Below are positions 1-6,914 of a stretch of DNA of 24,899 nucleotides, piece after piece. The stretch lies in contig CAZEPM010000016.1 of the NCBI GenBank assembly GCA_964514145.1, positions 1 through 24,899 of the forward strand. Reading direction: 5' to 3'. The notes beneath the pieces were generated by a model, which saw only the letters and a program-made list of their open reading frames with translations, ran no database searches and was not told the DNA's origin. This DNA comes from Phocaeicola_A sp964514145. Lineage in GTDB: Bacteria > Bacteroidota > Bacteroidia > Bacteroidales > Bacteroidaceae. Both the position numbers and the translations under genes were made by a program. How positions within the stretch are numbered: the stretch's first letter is position 1; the number at the start of each line of letters is the position of its first letter.

Positions 1-79
1 GGCCGTGGTCTGGATGGGGTCAAACTGGTGGTTGGAGACAAATGCCTTGGTATGCAAGAGCTGAGACGCAATTGGTTCA

Positions 80-442
80 TTACATTATTATTGATCCAAA
101 TGGCATTAATGATAAACGTGCAAGTTTGAAATATTGTTTCCCGAAAGGAATGCCAACAATCGAAACACAGTACAAACATCCTAAAATTGTAGCCGTCAAT
201 GCCAAGGGCAAACCGGTAACACATATCCAAATCAAGTTCAGCAAGAAATTACAGGTAGTCCCATTCGGCGCAATTACATACTTGCCGAACGGAAAGAAAC
301 ACAAGGAGGCAATCTTAAAACATTGCTTTCCGGCTGGAATACCTATGATAGTTATTGACCATAATATTCCCGCGACACACCATGAAATCCCCATAAATGC
401 ACCGCCAAAAAGAAACCATATGATATTACCAAGAATTGACAA
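80..442 (-). CDS. YccF-domain inner membrane protein
   Basis: A 120-residue protein made of two similar hydrophobic halves. Each half ends in the YccF signature: IIGIPAGKQ at about residues 32-40 and IVGIPFGKQ at about 94-102, each followed by a FK-x-A-x-L and a PFG element. The length and the duplicated hairpin-like membrane segments match the YccF family, small inner membrane proteins of unknown biochemical role that recur in predicted conflict operons. The start codon is TTG, placed by an AAAGGAG ribosome site 8 bases upstream; no ATG fits as well. It is the last gene visible in the minus-strand block, 21 bases after the transglutaminase-like gene, so it may anchor the system to the membrane or act as a membrane-perturbing component. 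That role is inference; the family call is firm. Confidence 0.85.
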   Translation of the reverse strand: MSILGNIIWFLFGGAFMGISWCVAGILWSITIIGIPAGKQCFKIASLCFFPFGKYVIAPNGTTCNFLLNLIWICVTGLPLALTATILGCLYCVSIVGIPFGKQYFKLARLSLMPFGSIIM

Positions 443-463
443 CCAAACTTCTCCTTTCTGCGT

Positions 464-1564
464 CTAATCTATAATCTCATCTGGGAAGAAATAAGTTTCG
501 TTTGCTCCATCATCTAGGAAGTCATTACCGTTTTCAACAAGATAGTCTTCTATGTAGTCGTAATCAAAACGCATTCCTCTAGCCGATGGATACTTCTCAG
601 TTTCCCATACATGGGTACTTTTCATCATACTATCAGGTTGCATTAATCTGCTAATAAAAACCCCATCATCTTTGATTCCCCAAGTAGGGTCAACATGATA
701 AAACTGTCCATCGATTTTTACCAGATTCCACATGTGCCCTGTTTTAAGGTCTTCTTTAAGGAATCCACTTACACAGATACACTCAATGTTTGCTTCATCC
801 ATTAAGGTCTTAAATGCCCAAGCAAGCCCACTGCAAATACCTCTTTTTTCTACTAATGGCCCATAGGCAAGATGAGGAATAGGATCAGATGGGAGAGAAC
901 TTGGATTGCTCTCGACTTCATCAAAGGCTCGTTGATCATAACAACACTCTTGAGTTAAATAACTCAGAGCTAAAAATGGTTTTACAAACTGTGGAACCTT
1001 TGCTATTCCTAAAATAGTTTTCCATATGTTCTTCGCAGCAAAAATCGCCTTTCCGTGAAATTGGCGTAGTTGCTGCGGCGGAACAATATAGGAATAAGAA
1101 ATTGCACACACCACATCGGTAGATAGTTTTTCAAAGGATAATGTGCTTGTTTGCCAACCGTGAATGCCCTCGTAACTGCTCAACATTACGTCGAGTATAT
1201 CTGCTAATTTCTTAGAAACGCCCGGAATATCATTTGTAATCAATGTTACTTCTTGTGGAAGCCCTTTTTTTAATACCGTGGTTGCGTCCCAATCACCGTT
1301 GTCCACTACAACATCATTTAGGGACGCTGGGCAAGGTTCCCGATATTGTATTGTTACATCATAATCATAGCTTATTTGCACAAGCCCTTTTTTTAAAAAG
1401 TTGGCTTCATAACTTGACAAAAATGCTAAAAGCCTTCGCTCTTTTTTTAGGGCATTTTTGAAGACACCATCAATCGAGCCCATACAATGCTCAAGGCGGA
1501 TTTGAGGTTGTTTTGAAGACATTGCACTTATAAGCAAATCTTCAGGAGGTGTAAATAATCCCAT
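464..1564 (-). CDS. Transglutaminase-like (papain-fold) protein
   Basis: A 366-residue protein whose C-terminal third carries the transglutaminase-core triad: C244 in RGICSGLA, H277 in TGHMWNLV and D292 in HVDPTWG. The spacing and flanking residues are typical of bacterial transglutaminase-like cysteine peptidases or amidases. Residues 1-230 are not recognised: they are soluble, without signal peptide or membrane segment, and include a charged N terminus. The protein is therefore probably cytoplasmic. The start is supported by AAGGAGG 5 bases ahead of the ATG. It lies 10 bases downstream of the immunity-like gene and 21 bases upstream of the YccF gene, so it is co-transcribed with the nuclease module. 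It could process or cross-link a protein of the system, or be an effector; the sequence does not decide. Confidence 0.8.
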   Translation of the reverse strand: MGLFTPPEDLLISAMSSKQPQIRLEHCMGSIDGVFKNALKKERRLLAFLSSYEANFLKKGLVQISYDYDVTIQYREPCPASLNDVVVDNGDWDATTVLKKGLPQEVTLITNDIPGVSKKLADILDVMLSSYEGIHGWQTSTLSFEKLSTDVVCAISYSYIVPPQQLRQFHGKAIFAAKNIWKTILGIAKVPQFVKPFLALSYLTQECCYDQRAFDEVESNPSSLPSDPIPHLAYGPLVEKRGICSGLAWAFKTLMDEANIECICVSGFLKEDLKTGHMWNLVKIDGQFYHVDPTWGIKDDGVFISRLMQPDSMMKSTHVWETEKYPSARGMRFDYDYIEDYLVENGNDFLDDGANETYFFPDEIID

Positions 1565-1574
1565 GTGTACCTCC

Positions 1575-1988
1575 TTAATTCAGATATTGGCTTTGCCACT
1601 TCAAAATGAAGGTAGAGTCAAAGTCCTCGATCACATCATAGGTATAATCAATATTGAACGTTTCATCGACCATCATGCTGAATGTCATAGCAGTCCAATC
1701 ATCATTAGCTGCATAACAAATACTTTTGAGCTTTTTACAGAGTTGTTGCACTTCGATAATGGCATCATCAAACTCATCGGAATCCCAGGACTCGCCCATC
1801 AGATCAATATAGTCGTTTGAGGATGTCGTGATAGTGTGAAATTGCAAATGAGACACATTATTCTCACCGGTGATAAAGTAACCAATTACGACACGTTCCC
1901 AATCTTTGGGTAAGACGCTTGCAGCAACATTGCCAAGAGCCTGAATGGTGGCTTGTAGTTCTTGTTTGTTCTCACGAACATCATTCAT
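1575..1988 (-). CDS. YezG-like immunity protein
   Basis: About 137 residues from the ATG at 1988. A longer GTG-initiated reading from 1997 exists, but that GTG is part of the ribosome site GGAGGTGAT, so the ATG eight bases after GGAGG is chosen. The product is acidic, with regular W/F/Y-rich beta-strand and helix patterning: DWERVVIGYF early and DWTAMTFSM in the middle. This resembles the YezG/DUF600 family, which neutralises the nuclease toxin domain of YeeF-type proteins in Bacillus. Its start overlaps the 3' end of the nuclease gene by 8 bases, giving translational coupling as expected for a toxin with its immunity partner. Assignment rests on fold pattern plus context; moderate confidence. 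Confidence 0.6.
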   Translation of the reverse strand: MNDVRENKQELQATIQALGNVAASVLPKDWERVVIGYFITGENNVSHLQFHTITTSSNDYIDLMGESWDSDEFDDAIIEVQQLCKKLKSICYAANDDWTAMTFSMMVDETFNIDYTYDVIEDFDSTFILKWQSQYLN

Positions 1989-2550
1989 TCGAATCACCTC
2001 CGGATTTTGTATTGTTTATGATCTTGGTTTCGCTTCTGGTGAAACCATCTTGATCGGTTACTTTATATTTTACAATGAACACTGTTGGCCGAGTAGATCC
2101 TTCTTCATATTTGCAACGTATTTTTACATCGACTTTGTTGCCTTTTTCAAGTTCCTCTGCCCAGTCGTCCTCCAACTCCTTGTACTCATGGTGATTAACA
2201 ACGTAGTCCATTGGAACAATGTTATCTACCTTTTCGGAACCACCAAAACGTCTACCGATAAGATGTCCACCCTCGTCATTTTCCAGACGATACTCGCCAC
2301 CTGCTTTGGTTTGATGAGCTGTATTTCTCTTTCCTTCTTCAAGGCGAAGGGTTCCTTCACATCGTTTGATGCGTCCATATCGATCAGTTTCATAGCTGTA
2401 GCTATTTACCTCATACTGCTCGTTAGGCTTCAAGCTGTATGTAGATTCAAAATGTGCTTTGCTTGGTTTATCAAGTTCCTGTTCATTCGTTTCGGCTTCG
2501 GTAGCTTCATTTTTCTCAGCTTCAACATCGTTAGCATTATATCGTCGCAT
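1981..2550 (-). CDS. DNA/RNA non-specific endonuclease (Endonuclease_NS_2 type)
   Basis: A 189-residue protein. Residues 1-35 are an acidic, disordered-looking leader. The rest matches the Endonuclease_NS_2 (beta-beta-alpha metal nuclease) pattern: an Y-x-T-D-x-x-GR strand, an AGGEYR strand, the active-site segment DEGGHLIGRRFGG (a variant of the usual D-x-GH motif), then N-I-V-P and N-H-H-E-Y, followed by a W-x-x-E-L helix and a final K-V-x-V-K-I strand. In Bacillus YeeF-type toxins this domain is the C-terminal tip of a large secreted protein. Here it stands alone with no LXG or signal peptide, so it probably acts inside the cell. RBS GGGAGGAAG precedes the ATG, 6 bases after the HerA stop. 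The coupled downstream gene looks like its immunity protein. Confidence 0.8.
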   Translation of the reverse strand: MRRYNANDVEAEKNEATEAETNEQELDKPSKAHFESTYSLKPNEQYEVNSYSYETDRYGRIKRCEGTLRLEEGKRNTAHQTKAGGEYRLENDEGGHLIGRRFGGSEKVDNIVPMDYVVNHHEYKELEDDWAEELEKGNKVDVKIRCKYEEGSTRPTVFIVKYKVTDQDGFTRSETKIINNTKSGGDSNE

Positions 2551-2556
2551 ATTGTG

Positions 2557-5500
2557 TCACTTCCTCCCTGTACTGCGAGAAAAGTGTTTAATGGAGTTCA
2601 AATACGAAAGAGCGTTTGCGTAGCGGAAGTCATCTCGATAACGTTGTGCATGTCGAGAGAGGATCCCTCCGTATATGGCATCAAAGTATTCAGCGTCATT
2701 GGCAGACAAAGGCCACTTATATGCTCGAACAGGATCACATTCTTCAGGCATATAAAGATACCTTGTGATGCCAGTCTTGATCTCACTTTCCCACTTGAGA
2801 ACAGCTCGAATTTCTTTCTTTGTCAACGGCTCTAGTGTCATTTTTGTATTCACACCAGACAGCGAGAAAATTCGCATAACGCTTTCCAAACGAAGGAAAT
2901 CAAAGGCGAAGTCAAAGAAGGCTCTCTTAATATCATTGGTACGATTTGCCTTAATATACATATCGTTATTCTCAATGAAAATTCGAATTTCATCGAGCAA
3001 TTCCTGCTGTTTGGATTGTGGTAAAACCGGTTTTATAGCATTTGGTCCTTTGCATAGCAAATCAAGAAGTTCTTGTACATCATCATAGACACTATAGAAA
3101 TTTCCCTCAATAAGATTTCTATACATCAGCTGAATGATAGCACCCTGAACACGAGTATACGTTCCATTATTAAGAACAGGTACAGCTTTTAGACGATAGC
3201 GTTTATCCCAAATGTTACCCATTTTTGCAAGCAGAGTGTCTGTCCAACCAGCATGAAAAATAGCAGCAACACCAATATCCAATCGGCTCAATTCTCTAAT
3301 TTGATTTTCATTCAAACTCAATGCAGCGCCAATTTCTTCGCAATCGTTTTTTGATGGAAGACGCATTACAATTTTAATTGCAGTATTCTTAATTGCGGCT
3401 TCATCAACTGCTCCAGGAGACTGGTCGATAATCATAAAACCTTCGCCAGCGCTTCGCATTTCAGCAATACAACGGCAAAGGCTACCAACTGCAGCACCTT
3501 GTACATTCCCGGATTCTGAACTGGTCTCCTGAGAACATCTTTTCAGAATGTTGTGTGCTTCTTCTAAAACAGTCACATGAACAAGATCACTATTAGGAGA
3601 AGCGGCAACGGCTTTGCGATAGTTCTTCAATTTGATTATTAGTACCCCCATTATCAGTGAGCGTGTTTCATCGGAACCAATGCTGCTCAAATCAATGATG
3701 GTGTTTTCGTTGAAAAGGGTGCGATCTGGAATGCCAATGCTTCTTCCGAAGATCTGACCTTCAAATCCATTGCAAAGAGTAGAAATTCTGTTCAGCAATG
3801 CGCCCTTATAATCTCCTTTTGTTTGTGCAGAGTAAGGAGATTCATCGATTATGCGTTCCAGAACTGCAACTAAATCTTTAAAGACCGGGAACTTACTGCC
3901 TCTCGAAATAATTCTTTCAGAATGCTCCAAATCCCAACCGTGGTCAAGATACACCTGTTCAAAAGCCTTTTTTAAAAGTCCAGGCATTGCACCGTATAGT
4001 GGCCAACATGCACTTACAACCTGAAGAACATTGTCAAGATGTTCTCTAATATGAATTCCAGGACTAAATTCAAACGGGTTGATTTGCAATAGGCGATAAG
4101 GTGTTTCGTCAGCAGTAAAAATGTTGATTCCAGACAAACCGGCAAACTCAATTTTATATTCGCCCTTAGCAGGCTCAATAACAAGAAATGGCACCTTGTT
4201 ATCAATTAGCTTTTGTAGCAAATTGTAAGTTGTATTACTCTTACCAGAGCCAGAGGAGCCACAAATAAACATGTGTGACGCAAAAGTATCTAAATCCAAG
4301 AAAGTAGGAGTCTTTTCAGCTTGTCCCATGTGATAGATGTTTCCAAAAAGAATAGGGCGTCTAACCTTTTTCTTCCAAAGCTCTGGAATATTACGTCCAA
4401 ATTCTGCCATGCTATCAACCACAATCCCAGGAACAGATTTTCGTGGAAGTCCCATCAGCGTTGGAATTTCTTTACCACTAATCATCATAGCAGGTGTGAT
4501 TTGTTCAGTTTGATATGCAGATCTGGTTTTATTTCCACTTGCATCCATTGTTTCCTGAAGCATGGTGAGGTTGATAACCGGATGCTGAAGGTTCTGTATG
4601 TACTCTAGAACATTGCCACGTTCTTTGGGATTTGTTGCGTCCCATTGATTGTAATAGGCACGGGGAGCCGCCTGAGAATCACCAGAGAACAGCGCAGCTA
4701 ATGTACTTGTTCCCATTGTCGCAGTCGCTACATCATCTGCAATCATATAGCAAGCACTATTCCACATACCAAAGGTTTGGCTGGAGTTTATTCGTTTAAT
4801 ATGTTCCTCAATTCTGGACAACAGATTCTGTACTGCTTTATTATCTCTGTTCATTGTTAAGGAACAATTCGTTCCAGAGGTGCTTCCAGTGCTTTGGCTA
4901 TCGCCACTTCCATAGCTATCGGATGTACTGTCGCTAGTGCTTGTTCCGCTGGTGCTTCCTGTAGCAGTAGAAGTTCCAAATGAAGTGCCTTCCCCAGAAT
5001 TAAAGTGAATATCAAATAATTCGTAACCTCTGCCGTTGTTAGAGCTTCGTCCTTGTGACACACTGCTGGTATGTGAAGTTCCGAAAGAACGAGATATAGA
5101 ACGGCTCACAGAGCTGTTGATATTGCTTGAAATTGAATAATTTATTGTATCTGATTCGTTTTCTCCGTAAGAAACAGTTTCTTTCGCGTAAGGTGAAAGA
5201 CTTGTATAGAGAGTTTCTAGCCCCTCTAAGCATTCCTCCATTGCATCAGGAGATACCCTTTGGGACAATACAACTAACGTGTATCTGTGCCCATTCATGG
5301 CATCAACAAACTTCTCATAGCCTTGTGCGCTGAACTCTTTATCATGTTGACGCTCATCATCTCTACGGCTAGGTATCATACTCAAAGAACGAACAGTTCT
5401 GCTGGTAGATATTGCTCCATTCATTCCGCAGGAGTCCAATAAGGTGTTTTTATCTGTTTCGGATAATTTATTGATCTCACATCCTGGGAATTGACCATGC

Positions 5501-6033
5501 ATATTGTTTGCAAGCAGTTCTCCTGCAATGCGACTATTTCCACTGGTGTTAGTAGCAAGGTAAAGCTGGGTACTGTTTCCATCACTTCGCAATATTAACG
5601 ATACCAATCCCCCAAAACTATTAAGTGCAGAGTAAACGCTGACGAGTTTTTCAAATGTATTCTCATCCTCGTTATACATCAGTTTTGTGATTTTGTAGAC
5701 AGCTATACCATTTCGATTACACTGTACAGGATCAAGTTTGCATACTTGACTGGTATAAAGACTATCTCCAACCGAAGGAGCAAGCATCTCCAAATGTCGG
5801 CTATTCACATACAGGCCAATGATACGCAAATCATTTTGCAGAATAGCTAACTGAGTTTTATCCATTAGCATTTTTCTTGCCTGTCGCTGATTCTTGCCCT
5901 CAGGATTTGCAACGGGCATGGGATTCCCTTTCCCGGCAGTTGGGGCAGGGAAGGAACTGCCGTTTGTACCGCTTGGACCAGTCGGGCGTCTGGCGGCTCT
6001 GGGTGTAGATGATGAATTAGAATAGGTCGGCAT
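2557..6033 (-). CDS. HerA/VirB4-like P-loop ATPase (DUF87-type)
   Basis: A 1158-residue ATPase of the HerA/FtsK superfamily. Walker A is GSSGSGKS at residues 592-599, followed by the typical VPFLVIEPAKGEYK strand. Walker B is VLEEAHNIL near 821-829. The downstream DQSPGAVDEAAIKNTAIKI segment, with a MRLPSKND stretch, corresponds to the HerA sensor and arginine region. Such enzymes are hexameric DNA-translocating motors, often paired with a nuclease; here a nuclease gene follows at once (6-base gap). The N-terminal 590 residues are not a standard HAS barrel as far as I can tell. They begin with a Pro/Gly/Ser-rich leader (1-50) and include a long Ser/Thr/Gly-rich, low-complexity segment (about 298-392). 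The C-terminal part (about 1000-1158) is helical and unassigned. Confidence 0.85.
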   Translation of the reverse strand: MPTYSNSSSTPRAARRPTGPSGTNGSSFPAPTAGKGNPMPVANPEGKNQRQARKMLMDKTQLAILQNDLRIIGLYVNSRHLEMLAPSVGDSLYTSQVCKLDPVQCNRNGIAVYKITKLMYNEDENTFEKLVSVYSALNSFGGLVSLILRSDGNSTQLYLATNTSGNSRIAGELLANNMHGQFPGCEINKLSETDKNTLLDSCGMNGAISTSRTVRSLSMIPSRRDDERQHDKEFSAQGYEKFVDAMNGHRYTLVVLSQRVSPDAMEECLEGLETLYTSLSPYAKETVSYGENESDTINYSISSNINSSVSRSISRSFGTSHTSSVSQGRSSNNGRGYELFDIHFNSGEGTSFGTSTATGSTSGTSTSDSTSDSYGSGDSQSTGSTSGTNCSLTMNRDNKAVQNLLSRIEEHIKRINSSQTFGMWNSACYMIADDVATATMGTSTLAALFSGDSQAAPRAYYNQWDATNPKERGNVLEYIQNLQHPVINLTMLQETMDASGNKTRSAYQTEQITPAMMISGKEIPTLMGLPRKSVPGIVVDSMAEFGRNIPELWKKKVRRPILFGNIYHMGQAEKTPTFLDLDTFASHMFICGSSGSGKSNTTYNLLQKLIDNKVPFLVIEPAKGEYKIEFAGLSGINIFTADETPYRLLQINPFEFSPGIHIREHLDNVLQVVSACWPLYGAMPGLLKKAFEQVYLDHGWDLEHSERIISRGSKFPVFKDLVAVLERIIDESPYSAQTKGDYKGALLNRISTLCNGFEGQIFGRSIGIPDRTLFNENTIIDLSSIGSDETRSLIMGVLIIKLKNYRKAVAASPNSDLVHVTVLEEAHNILKRCSQETSSESGNVQGAAVGSLCRCIAEMRSAGEGFMIIDQSPGAVDEAAIKNTAIKIVMRLPSKNDCEEIGAALSLNENQIRELSRLDIGVAAIFHAGWTDTLLAKMGNIWDKRYRLKAVPVLNNGTYTRVQGAIIQLMYRNLIEGNFYSVYDDVQELLDLLCKGPNAIKPVLPQSKQQELLDEIRIFIENNDMYIKANRTNDIKRAFFDFAFDFLRLESVMRIFSLSGVNTKMTLEPLTKKEIRAVLKWESEIKTGITRYLYMPEECDPVRAYKWPLSANDAEYFDAIYGGILSRHAQRYRDDFRYANALSYLNSIKHFSRSTGRK

Positions 6034-6055
6034 TTATGCTCCTCCTTTCTGCTTT

Positions 6056-6439
6056 TTATCTAGTTCTTTTGAGAACTTTCTCAGGCTGATCAGGATCTTC
6101 GTCTTCGGCAGTTTCTTGACCTATAACTTCATCAAGTTTTTCATCAAAAGCCTGTTTTTGTTCATCAGACATACCATCATATCCATATTGGCTCTTTAAG
6201 TCATCTCTTAGCTTATCAGCATCAGAACGATTATCAACAGACTCCCTATTGTCGGATGCCTCCGTTGATTCAACATCGTCAGAAGGATCGGAGCCATCAT
6301 CCATTTTTCCAACAACTTTATCTAAACGCTCGTCAAATGCTTCTTTTTCTTCATTAGACATATCATCATATCCGTGTTGGCTTCTATAAGCGTCTACAAC
6401 TGTATCATACTCCTTAGAATTCAAGTATATTTTCTCCAT
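6056..6439 (-). CDS. Small acidic protein with two YGYxxMSxEEKxxFD modules
   Basis: A 127-residue, very acidic protein not matching any family I recognise. It contains two copies of a helical module of about 33 residues (11-43 and 76-107), each with the core G-Y-D-x-M-S-x-E-x-K-x-A-F-D-E-x-L-D, joined by a Ser/Asp/Glu linker. The same module occurs once in the neighbouring 85-residue protein. There is no signal peptide and no membrane segment. It sits between the module-sharing gene and the HerA ATPase, so an adaptor, inhibitor or chaperone-client tag role is conceivable, but this is inference. RBS GGAGAG is near the ATG. Confidence 0.7.
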   Translation of the reverse strand: MEKIYLNSKEYDTVVDAYRSQHGYDDMSNEEKEAFDERLDKVVGKMDDGSDPSDDVESTEASDNRESVDNRSDADKLRDDLKSQYGYDGMSDEQKQAFDEKLDEVIGQETAEDEDPDQPEKVLKRTR

Positions 6440-6585
6440 TTACTGGCTCTCCTTTAATAAATCATGGTGTTAGACTATAAGTGGGTCGGTACTCATAAAA
6501 ATTCATTTACTGGTCACGTTAATACTGCGAATTTCAGTCATGGAATATAGCTACCAACCAACTTCTTAACTAACACTCAAACTAT
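6440..6585. other. Intergenic gap between the two acidic-module genes
   Basis: 146 bases, the longest gap inside the minus-strand block apart from that holding the broken small gene. I see no convincing minus-strand promoter (only isolated TATA-like hexamers such as TATAGT without a good partner), no hairpin with a T-run and no open reading frame worth calling. Since the flanking genes share a module, the gap may be left over from a duplication. Confidence 0.4.
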
Positions 6586-6843
6586 TTAGCGGACATATTC
6601 ATCGTCATCATCACGGCTCTGAGGATGCCCATCATCAAATTCGCCTTTTTCTATTTCCTCATCATCTGTTGTATCTGTTTCATCTGTATTGTCAGTTTTA
6701 TCTCCAACAACGGCTACTTGGTCGATTTTGGAATCAAAATCTGCTTTTTCTTCATCAGACATATCTTCATATCCATACTTGTCTTCCATACGAGAACGGA
6801 ATTCATCGTATTCTTCCTGAGATACTTTTTTGGGACCTGCCAT
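6586..6843 (-). CDS. Small acidic protein with one YGYxxMSxEEKxxFD module
   Basis: An 85-residue protein. Residues about 12-42 form the same helical module as in the downstream 127-residue protein (Y-G-Y-E-D-M-S-D-E-E-K-A-D-F-D). Residues 45-85 are an Asp/Glu/Thr-rich tail that looks disordered. The start is well supported by AAGGAGG nine bases before ATG. It is the first gene after the hairpin at 6875-6905. No family is recognised. The strong acidity and disorder suggest a protein-protein interaction partner rather than an enzyme. Confidence 0.7.
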   Translation of the reverse strand: MAGPKKVSQEEYDEFRSRMEDKYGYEDMSDEEKADFDSKIDQVAVVGDKTDNTDETDTTDDEEIEKGEFDDGHPQSRDDDDEYVR

Positions 6844-6874
6844 ATTTCTGTGCCTCCTTCATTTTAAAGACAAA

Positions 6875-6905
6875 TCATAACTTGCCTTGATAGGGCAAGT
6901 TATGA
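6875..6905 (-). terminator. Hairpin after the GAP1-like gene (terminator or attenuator)
   Basis: A perfect 12-bp stem (6875-6886 with 6894-6905) and a 7-base loop, starting 9 bases after the stop codon of the 908-residue gene. On the minus strand it is followed by an interrupted T-rich tract (TTTGTCTTT), on the plus strand by CTTTGTTTTTT. It could therefore partly terminate the main transcript and reduce expression of the effector half (6843-80), or terminate plus-strand readthrough. No promoter was seen directly downstream, so partial readthrough is the simplest reading. Confidence 0.55.
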
Positions 6906-6914
6906 CTTTGTTTT

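Noticed and set aside
1..79. Possible further gene or terminator at the left edge
   Set aside because: Too short to judge; no hairpin with T-run and no recognisable coding segment could be supported.
42..467. 141-codon plus-strand frame over the YccF gene
   Set aside because: The minus strand encodes a clear YccF protein with duplicated signatures; the plus frame shows no recognisable features.
1945..2835. 296-codon plus-strand open frame across the nuclease and the end of the HerA gene
   Set aside because: It is antisense to two well-supported genes with recognisable motifs, is composed of hydrophobic, Ser/Phe-rich residues typical of antisense frames, and has no RBS.
6440..6585. Internal promoter for the 127-residue gene
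   Set aside because: TATAGT and TTGAGT-like hexamers exist but not with 16-18 base spacing.
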